NCBI RefSeq assembly: GCF_949987515.2
Contig: NC_082701.1
Span: 40,751,755 to 40,815,754, forward strand
From: Delphinus delphis
Lineage: Eukaryota > Chordata > Mammalia > Artiodactyla > Delphinidae
Length of the DNA stretch: 64,000 nucleotides
Direction: 5' to 3'
Position 1 is the first letter of the stretch. Every line of letters starts with the position of its first letter. The translations under genes and the position numbers were made by a program. The notes beneath the pieces are model-generated. The model was given only the letters and a program-made list of their open reading frames with translations. It searched no databases and had not been told where the DNA came from. This document shows positions 56,490 through 64,000 of the stretch, piece after piece.

Positions 56490-56815
56490 GCTAAGAAGAG
56501 TGAATATGGGAAGACCAGTTAGAAGTCTATTGCCAAGGCGCTGGTGAGAGATGGTGACGACAGATTACACTAAGATGGTAGTTATGCCTCTAGAGATAAA
56601 TAGGTGTCTTCAAAAGATTTTTAGGAGGAATATTTAACAGAATTTGGTGATGGGCTAGCTGTGGAGATAATGGAGTAGGATGTGTAAAGCAAAACTCTTA
56701 GGTTTTTGGCTTGAAAAGTGAGATTGTTGTTGATGCCGTCCACTGGGTTGGGAAACCCTAGAGAAGTATGTTTTGGACAAATTGTGTTAAATTTTAGATA
56801 TCATTAGTTTTTCAT
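56490..56815 (-). mobile_element. L2 LINE fragment
   Basis: GAAGACCAGTTAGAAGTCTA, TTGCCAAGGCGCTGGTGAGA and TCTTAGGTTTTTGGCTTG follow antisense L2. Confidence 0.75.
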
Positions 56816-56824
56816 CTCAGGAGT

Positions 56825-57145
56825 TCTCAATTCTTATTTAAGGCTCAGCTCAAATGCTCCCTCCTTTCCCAGCTTTAATATTCTTGTTCCTACCCAGGCA
56901 GAATTGTTCACTCTCAGTGTTCCCGTAACACCCTGTTAAGACCTTTATTATATAGCCCATCATTCTCTTTTACAACATCTCTTTGCACCTAGACAGCCTA
57001 GGTGATAGCCTAGATCAAGAGCTCCCTGAATGGCAGGGACCATGCCATGTTCAACTTCCTAGTCTTGACTCTTAGCAGTGTACTTAGCACATGGTAGGTA
57101 CTGAGTTGATGTTGAATGAAAAATAAATTGATGAATGAATGAATG
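56825..57145 (+). mobile_element. L2 LINE 3' end, complete terminus
   Basis: AAGGCTCAGCTCAAATGCTC, AAGAGCTCCCTGAATGGCAG, GCACATGGTAGGTACTGAG and terminal GATGAATGAATGAATG. Confidence 0.9.
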
Positions 57146-57414
57146 CAGTTTCTTAGATCATTTCATTCCCTGAGGCTTCTGATGGGAAACCATTTCTGAG
57201 ATTAAGGGCAGGGGTTTGGGAATCAGACAGAACTGAGAGCAGGCATGGTTTTCCACTAACTTGCCAAGAAATTGAATAAATGACTTTAACACTTGTAAAA
57301 CGGAGATCAAAAAATGACCCCTTTATAGTAAATGAGTTATTCTTGGAAAGTGCTCAGGAGAGTACCTGTCCCACCAAAAGTGCCCCGTAAATGTTAGCTA
57401 ATAAGAAGATGGTG

Positions 57415-57617
57415 GGCTTCCCTGGTGGCGCAGTGGTTGAGAGTCTGCCTGCCGATGCAGGGGACATGGGTTCGTGTCCGGAAAGATCCCACATGCCGCG
57501 GAGCGGCTGGGCCCGTGAGCCATGGCCACTGGGCCTGCGCGTCCGGAGCCTGTGCTCCGCAACGGGAGAGGCCACAACAGTGAGAGGCCCGCGTACCGCA
57601 AAAAAAAAAAAAAAAAA
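57415..57617 (+). mobile_element. CHR-family SINE copy 6
   Basis: Full-length but with about 6 bp missing after the B box (GTTCGTGTCCGGAAAGATC). Duplications AAGATGGTG at 57406-57414 and 57618-57626 are identical; poly(A) of about 18. Confidence 0.94.
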
Positions 57618-57624
57618 AAGATGG

Positions 57625-57645
57625 TGATGATGATGATGATGATGA
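57625..57645. repeat. (GAT)7 trinucleotide repeat
   Basis: Begins inside the 3' target-site duplication of the SINE. Confidence 0.9.
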
Positions 57646-57649
57646 AGGG

Positions 57650-59170
57650 GTGGATGTTGCAAAAGCAGCTAATCCAGGAGGGTTTTTGCACAGAACACCC
57701 GGCAAAGCTACTTTCAGAAAGGCCCTCCACCATCCCTCTTTCTCCCTGTGCTCACACTGATGTGAGGATGCCTCTCACAGACCGAGACGTGTTCGCTTGT
57801 GCAACAGCACCTGCAAAGACTTCTTATGGGAATAACTCAGGGGAACGTGGGAACTAGGTATGTTTAGGAGAATAACTGCTCTTTTGCATGTAGGTCGCTA
57901 AAGGGAAGATTAAAAGACAAATTAGAGTCTCTAGCTAGCTCACATGGAAATACCAATACATGTGCCTACGAATTCAGCAAAGGCTGTCCCTCAGAGAGGG
58001 CTCTGAGCAACTTCTTAGCTCCGCAGTTCTCACTTCCTACCAAATTGGGGCGTTTGGTGCCGCCATTAAATTTTGGGTTAGCAGAGGATATTTGGTTGTA
58101 CTTCACAAAAGTTTAAAATTTTGCTAAAGTAGTTAAAAGAAGACTCTGCTTAATTTTCTGGATTTAAATGTATTTAAACTCTAAATAATCATACCTTCAA
58201 TGACCCCTAAGTACTACAAGGTCAAAGCAACCAGAAAGAAATAGGCTCTAATCTCGTTCCAACTCTCAGATCTTCCCACTGGCTCAGTCCCAGGCCAAGC
58301 TGAAGGGAGAGGCAGCCAGGCCTGCATGTTGTCAGTGCTCTGAAACTCCAGAGCATCCCTGCCGCAGGCCCTTTGCCTCCCAGGAACTTCAGTTATTCAG
58401 CTCATTGTGCAATTGCTTTCTGATAGTGTCCCCTCTCCCCAAGTCTCTGGTCCAAGTTCAAGGCTGAGTGACCGTCTTAAAGTGGTAACATCACAAAACA
58501 CCCTCTAACCCTTAACCGATTGCTCTGGCCTTTACCTTCAGTTACTAAGCTTATCTATCTCATGATGAAATGCCTAGGAAACCAGTGTTTCCTATTTCTG
58601 AGGCATCCCTTTGCAGGAATAGGCAGCTGTTCTCCTTAAAATATCCAAACAGGTATCTTTCCCAGGAGATGTTTTGAAATGCGAGCAAGAGGTTCCTTCT
58701 CACTAGCCTTCACGATGTGCCTGGATTCTAGGTTTCTGAAAACACAGTGCTTTTATCGGAAGTGAACCTCGTCTTGCTCTGGAGGGTGCTAGAAGGTCGA
58801 TTTGGCAGAACTCAGGTGCTCCCTAGATCCTCTCTATCCCTTGGAGATCTAGGGAAGCCTGCCCAACATCCCCAATCAAATCGGGTCTGTGAAAGTCCAG
58901 AGCTCTTCCTGTGATCTCTGCGAATTCCTGTCTGCTGACGTCCTCCTGGACTTCCTTATCTCTGTACCTGGTATTCACACCTGAGGTCTAATTTCTGCCC
59001 CATGGTAACCTGAGCATAAGCTCAGTCCTCTCATAGGTTTGCAACAGAGCCATTTGGAGCAAGAATTTCATGAGGTTAGTAAGTCCGCTGAAGGTTTGGG
59101 CTATCACATCATGTACCTCTCGGCTTTTCACTAGCTCTCTCCCCATCCCCTTTTCCCCTCTTTTCATTCC
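57650..59170. other. Unique sequence, no gene seen
   Basis: No frame of 60 codons or more between 57858 and 59200; no repeat recognised. Confidence 0.5.
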
Positions 59171-59174
59171 CTCC

Positions 59175-59741
59175 CTGTAATGGTTAATTTAATGTGTCAG
59201 TTTGACCTGGCTAAGGAATGCTCAGAGAACTGGTAAAGCCTTCTTCCTGGGTGTGTCTGTAAGGGGGGTTCTAGAAGAGATTAGCAATCTAATCAGTAGA
59301 GTGAGTAAAGATTACCCTCACCGGTGTGGGTGGGCACCATCCAATCCACTGAGGACGCTTATGAAACACAAAGGCAAAGGAAGGGCACATCCTGGTTTTC
59401 TTTTCTTGAGCTGGGATGTCCATCTTCTCCTGCCCTCCGAAATCAGAACTCCTGGATGTTAGGCCTTTGGACTCCAGGACTTACGGTGGTGGACACCCTG
59501 CCCCCCACCCCAGTTCTCAGGTGTTTGGCCTCAGACTGGGAGTTACACCACTAGTTTCCCTGGCTCCCTACCACCCGGCTCCTTGGTTCTCCAGCTCGCA
59601 AATGTCAGGTTATGGACCCTCTCGGCCTCTGTAGCTGTGAGCCAATTCCTTTAACAAATCTCCCATATCTATCTGTCTGCGTGTGTGTATATAAATATCC
59701 TATTGGTTCTGTTTCTTTGGAGAACTCTGACTAATACAGAA
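59175..59741 (+). mobile_element. Ancient repeat with both ends, family unassigned
   Basis: Begins GTAATGGTTAATTTAATGTG, TCAGTTTGACCTGGCTAAGG. Ends ATCCTATTGGTTCTGTTTC, TTTGGAGAACTCTGACTAAT. GGTGTGGGTGGGCACCATCC and GAGCCAATTCC lie between, in the order of a common mammalian repeat. Confidence 0.7.
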
Positions 59742-59744
59742 ACT

Positions 59745-60180
59745 CTCCCTATATACAGTAACAGGGAAATCTTCCCCTTGCCTCTCAAAGAGTAGTTTCC
59801 TTCGTTCACGTGTCCCTGGGCAGTCTCACTTTCCACCCCCAAGAACGTGTCATGGTATATTCCAAACTAAGTGTTTCATTCCTAAGAGAGATTTTGGGGT
59901 CAGCTTTTAATACAATGACATATATTTCATCAGAATTTGGGTTACTCCCTCCACGTTGGAGAAGGGGTGCCTTCTAAGCCCCATTCACCTAATCAGGAGC
60001 AGATCTGAAGCATTAAAACACCTAGTTTGGGGAGAGCTCCAAGCCTAACTTGGGGAATTACGGATTAGGTAACCAAGCCCATTCTGTTACCCCAGCCCCA
60101 TCAACCTTCAGAGACATCGGGAACTACTGTGAAACGTATTGGAAAGAAAGAAAGAGGATAAGTATATGGGGCATAGACAT
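59745..60180. other. Unique sequence, no gene seen
   Basis: No coding frame and no repeat recognised. Confidence 0.45.
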
Positions 60181-60184
60181 TGAC

Positions 60185-60570
60185 GCTAGACAGACCTGCA
60201 TTTGATCTTTAAACCTGCCTCTTACCGATAATCTGAGAAATGGAGATAGTAACAGATAACTCACAGAGTCATTGAGAGTATTAGGATAAGAATGTACTGA
60301 AAACCCCCAGCCCCGGGCTTCCCTGGTGGCACAGCGGTTGGGAGTCCGCCTGCCGATGCGGGGGACACGGGTTCGTGCCCCGGTCCGGGAGGATCCCACA
60401 TGCCACAGTGCGGCTGGGCCTGTGAGCCATGGCCACTGGGCCTGCGCATCCGGAGCCTGTGCTCCGCAACGGGAGAGGCCACAACAGTGAGAGGCCTGTG
60501 TACCACAAAAAAAAACACAAAAAAACAAAAAAAACACCCCAGCCCCTACTTGATATGTAGTAGGCGCCTC
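60185..60570 (+). mobile_element. MIR SINE split by a CHR SINE
   Basis: Left part CTAGACAGACCTGCATTTGA, GATAATCTGAGAAATGG, CAGAGTCATTGAGAGTATTA. Right part CTTGATATGTAGTAGGCGCC. Confidence 0.75.
60315..60530 (+). mobile_element. CHR-family SINE copy 7
   Basis: Complete, with a tail of A-runs broken by single C (ACACAAAAAAACAAAAAAAA). Duplications AAAACCCCCAGCCCC (60300-60314) and AAAACACCCCAGCCCC (60531-60546) differ by one base. The 151-codon minus frame at 60124-60579 is SINE-derived. Confidence 0.95.
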
Positions 60571-60944
60571 TCCTTTCATTCATGGTCAACAGTGGCTGCT
60601 GTACATTTCTGATATGTTTCAGTCCCAAAAGTCTCATTCACAGTCACTTCTCGGTAAAGCCAGATCTGCAGTGTCACTCAGCCTTCCTTCCCACCAGCTC
60701 AGTCCCTGGCCAGCCTCAGGCACGGGGTCCTCCCTGGTGGTGGGGAATAGATGTACCTTCCAGGGATGCTTCCTGTGTTCAGCCAGGTTGGTCATTCCTT
60801 CCTTTCAGACCCCACCCCCATTGCCCATCAACTCCTTCCACACAAAGCACAGAAGATGGATCACCCATGTGGAAGCGACCCCACTACAGAAATTAGAAGG
60901 ATTTGCTATATTAGGATGATGGTCGTTGAACTGGCAACCCCAGG

Positions 60945-61240
60945 CCAGTTCACATCTTTCCATGTGCTCTTCCCACTTCTTGGAATATCATCTCCCCTAA
61001 GCTTCTCTTATCTCCAAGGTAGACAGCCATTCATTTTGCATAGTCACTTCAGGCTTCCGTAGTCACTCCTTTCAAACGATCCTCACCCGTCCCACACACA
61101 CACAGACACACACACACACACAGACACACACACACACACACATACTAAAATAGTCTTTTTCCCCTCCTTAAACTGTAAACTGACTTAGGATGGAGACTGT
61201 GTCATTTTTGTGTAGAATCAAGTTCAACGCAAATAACACT
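60945..61240 (+). mobile_element. L2 LINE 3' part with internal (CA)n
   Basis: TTCCATGTGCTCTTCCCACT, TTGGAATATCATCTCCCC, then after the CA block AAACTGTAAACTGACTTAGG and GATGGAGACTGTGTC. Confidence 0.7.
61093..61142. repeat. Interrupted (CA)n microsatellite
   Basis: CA repeat with two CAGA interruptions. Confidence 0.95.
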
Positions 61241-61639
61241 GCCTCCAACTAAAGCCATTTTCCGTCCATAGGAAACTCTCCAAGGCAGTTGAAAGCATCA
61301 GCCTCCAATTTGAAAAGTGTTTTCCTCCAATTTGCAAAACGTCTCATTGGATCTTCATGGCCACCCTATGTAATTCTCCCCCTAGCCCTTACTGCCTGTC
61401 AGCAATGCAACCCAATTTATCTATTACTGGTTAGCTCTCCTGCTTCCGGATGTTTGCATTGTGCTTACAAAGAGAATTCAATTGCCGGGGTGGGGGTGGG
61501 GGGAAGGAGGACTCAGGTTCACTCCCACCTGCTTCCTGCAGAACCACAGGAAGAACCCCCTTTCGGGTCCTTCTGCTCTGCCAGGTGCTTTGTACACTCA
61601 TTTAAGCCTCATAAGCACATCTGAGACTTGAGGACAAAC

Positions 61640-61800
61640 TATTTTATCTCCCTAGCCTAAGTTTCTCTATCGCCAAAATAGGAATAATAATAATATCTAC
61701 TAGTTCACAATGTTGTGAGAATTACTTTGGTTAAAGATATAAAGCACACAGTACCACGCCTGGCACATGGAAAGAACACAATAAAGATTAGCTGGTATTA
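61640..61800 (+). mobile_element. MIR SINE
   Basis: CTCCCTAGCCTAAGTTTCTC, ACAATGTTGTGAGAATTAC and CGCCTGGCACATGGAAAG. Confidence 0.8.
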
Positions 61801-61804
61801 AAGG

Positions 61805-62635
61805 ATCTTTCTTCCAAAGAATCCCTTTATCCGGGATGAAGAGGTTAAGAACCGTAAAGCAGTTTTTCCTGCCTCCCATTATAAGTCTTGCATGGCAGGC
61901 TTACTCCTCGCTAAGTTGTGACTTTGCTGTCTTGGGGCCTCTGAAGGCTCTGAGACAAGAAGAGTTTCATCGGTTATTTTTATTACGCCTTATTATTCTA
62001 GAGCCTGAATAAGCGGCATATTCTATTACCGCCTGCTCAGGCCAGCTGAGCTCTGTGTCCACACATCCTCTTAGCAACACCTCTGCTGCCCCCCAGAGGA
62101 GCCCCTTGCCCTGTGGGTCATGTGCGGTGCCTCTGCTGCATTGATTTGGGGTTCCCCTGACAGAACCCTATTTCCACCATGACTGCTGCCACTCCAGGGT
62201 CCGGGGCAGGTTTGCAATCTCTAGGGATCCCTTTCTTCTGAACAGCCCCAGCCCTAAAGAGTAAGTGACTTGATTTCCCCTGCAGCTCAGAGCTCGTCCT
62301 CTGGGAACACTGTCCAGTGGGCCCAGGACACAAGGCTGCAAGGGCAGATGAGACACACTGCAAATGCATCAGCCCTTGGGCAGCCCTTCCCTGGGGAGAC
62401 ATTTCTGCAGTCAACAGCCACCTGTCTTACCACTGGAACATCTGATATGGCATTCCACTGGCCACCTGGCTTCCAGCTTTGTCAAGAACTCACTAGGTGA
62501 CATTCGGTACATCATTGTCCTAAAACTGTCACCTAAAACAATGAACAAATTACACTGGTTGGTCTTCGGCTGAATAATGTTCTAGGGATGTATGGTGGAT
62601 AAGAGGGGAATAATTGGACCCAATGTGCTGAGGGT
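61805..62635. other. Repeat-poor sequence
   Basis: 61850-62050 is repeat-free with AT-rich motifs (CGGTTATTTTTATTACGCC, TCTATTACCGCC) and may be conserved non-coding DNA. Short frames at 62118-62573 have no domains. Confidence 0.3.
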
Positions 62636-62639
62636 CGAA

Positions 62640-62820
62640 GTGGACCAGACACGCTGCCTGTACCCCTCACTTCTACTTACAGTACAAACCTTCCTTTTCC
62701 AGATGGGGTAATGGCAGGTCACGTGGCTGGCAAGAAAAAGTAAGAGCTGGGCTTGGGCCCCAGGGCTCTTGGATGACAAGCCCATGCTATACTCTTATAC
62801 CCCACTACTTCCCATGTCAT
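62640..62820 (-). mobile_element. MIR SINE fragment
   Basis: CCTTTTCCAGATGGGGTAAT, GGTCACGTGGCTGGCAAG and AAGAGCTGGGCTTGGGCCCC. Confidence 0.65.
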
Positions 62821-62829
62821 GGTTTTGGG

Positions 62830-64000
62830 GAAAAACATCAGTGCAAACATGTGAGTTGGCGAAAAGTCCTTTGTGTCACTGATGGGAGATGATGCTGCCC
62901 CCGTCCCTTTGACCAGCCTCCCAGCCCCCAGTGAGTCTCTGGCCCATCTCTTAGCCCCCTTTGCCACTGGCCCGGCCTCCTTCAGCCTGGCAGGAGGCAA
63001 ATCTTCCCAATTCTTTTTAATAATAGGCTTTGGAAATTGGGTTACAAGAACAGCCATCTCTCATTTCCTCTGGCAAGAGAAAAGTTACTCTGCAGAGGCC
63101 CTTTTCTTTTCAGAGACCCTCCAGATGTGTTAACTCTCTGAAAACACTGCTTAGAAAATAGCACTTGAAGCAAGGCAGTTGAGGCTGCCGGGAAGCGGTG
63201 GGTGATGGGATTTTAATGTGGTCCACGCTGTGAGCCCATCCCAGCTCTCAGCAGAGCCTAGTGCTCGGGCTGTCAATTATCCGGTCTCTCAATCCTCCCC
63301 CATCAAGCACAGCACATGTCAGTTCTCAGACCAGCCTCGGGCTCCTTCGTGATAACCTTCATTTTCTGGGCACAGCTGGATGTAGCTGGTGGTGGGAGGG
63401 CTGTGAGAGGGGAGAGGGCAGGGCTGTCTTCCCCGTGGCTGCGGTCAGGGACACCAGCGACATGGTGCCTACTGAATCAGGGAAGCCACCGTGAAGCTAC
63501 CTCGGGAGCACAGCGTCTGGCTTTTACATCAGGGGGGTCCTGCTGGCTGCGACGTCTCAGACCAACAGTCTGCAAATCCCCTCCATGGGGTTCTGAAAGA
63601 GGCACAGTCGAGATTTTTCCGGGGGGCGGTGGAGGGGATCTGGACATGCTGGGAGAGGAGTTCTATAGTCTACTCGTTCTCAAGGAGAAGAACGTTTTCC
63701 AGGATGGAAGATCATGCTGGGTGTTAGATAAAGTGGACCAGGGGCCTGCAGAAGAGAATCTTAGCAGACACTAGCTGGTCATTGATGGAACTGTTGACCA
63801 CTCTGGTTGGACTTCACAAAGGTAGCGGTTTCCCCTCTTAGTGTGTTTCTGCTGGTGAAGGCATCCCTCCTTCCTCCTCGGCCCTCTTCATCTCTCCCCT
63901 GGACCAGAGTGAGAGCAAACAGCATCCTGACCTCTGGCTGCAGCCTTGGCCGGGCCTCCTCCCCAGGGCCACCAGCAGGATCTTTCTGGAATGCAAGCCT
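62830..64000. other. Unique sequence, no gene seen
   Basis: Includes a 152-codon plus frame (63316-63774), the longest outside recognised repeats and their flanks. No domain, Kozak context of note or flanking splice pattern supports it. 63000-63300 is AT/GC mixed and repeat-free. Confidence 0.4.

Noticed and set aside
1367..60530. CHR SINE internal pol III boxes read as tRNA genes.
   Set aside because: A and B boxes are present, but the rest cannot fold as a tRNA, and each copy has a poly(A) tail and target duplications.
60124..60579. 151-codon minus-strand frame.
   Set aside because: SINE-derived, as above.
63316..63774. 152-codon plus-strand frame, the longest outside recognised repeats and their flanks.
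   Set aside because: No domain, signal peptide or homologue recognised. GC-rich stretches give such frames by chance, and overlapping frames of similar type occur there too.

Overview
The window is mammalian nuclear DNA, most probably from a cetacean (whale, dolphin or porpoise). The main evidence is seven copies of a tRNA-derived SINE that starts GGCTTCCCTGGTGGCGCAG and ends GTACCGC plus a poly(A) tail. I recognise it as the CHR family of Cetacea, hippopotamids and ruminants, in its cetacean form. A nearly complete L1 of the artiodactyl/cetacean lineage and a mariner-derived mini-hairpin with TTGGGTTGGCC ends fit the same group. The rest is ancient mammalian repeat (MIR, L2, old L1, hAT transposons) and unique intergenic or intronic DNA.

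I find no host protein-coding gene, exon series, tRNA, rRNA or CpG island. Every long open frame falls in SINE or L1 sequence (either strand) or is an isolated frame without recognisable domains. The only recognisable coding sequences are the two decayed L1 ORFs.

Layout: 1-8.6 kb is dense in MIR and holds three CHR SINEs and short L1 fragments. 8.6-20 kb has L2 blocks, one CHR SINE with an odd C-run tail, CA/TG repeats, a G-quadruplex motif and a perfect 22-bp palindrome. 20-26.5 kb has a purine tract, the mariner mini-hairpin, a CHR SINE nested in a MIR and an old L1 3' end. 26.9-32.8 kb is the L1 insertion, with 15-bp target-site duplications, a frameshifted and stopped ORF1, and an ORF2 whose endonuclease and reverse transcriptase active sites are both altered. 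33-57 kb is MIR, L2 and hAT remnants between repeat-poor stretches. 57-61 kb has two more CHR SINEs, and 61-64 kb is mostly unique sequence.

I see no new biological system. The most informative points are the L1 insertion, whose duplications enclose about 230 bp of non-L1, MIR-containing DNA at its 5' end (a candidate 5' transduction), a fold-back mutation inside its ORF2, the mariner hairpin, an L2-seeded minisatellite, and a few repeat-poor AT-rich stretches that could be conserved regulatory DNA. Family names were assigned by eye from memory of consensus sequences; boundaries of ancient repeats are approximate.
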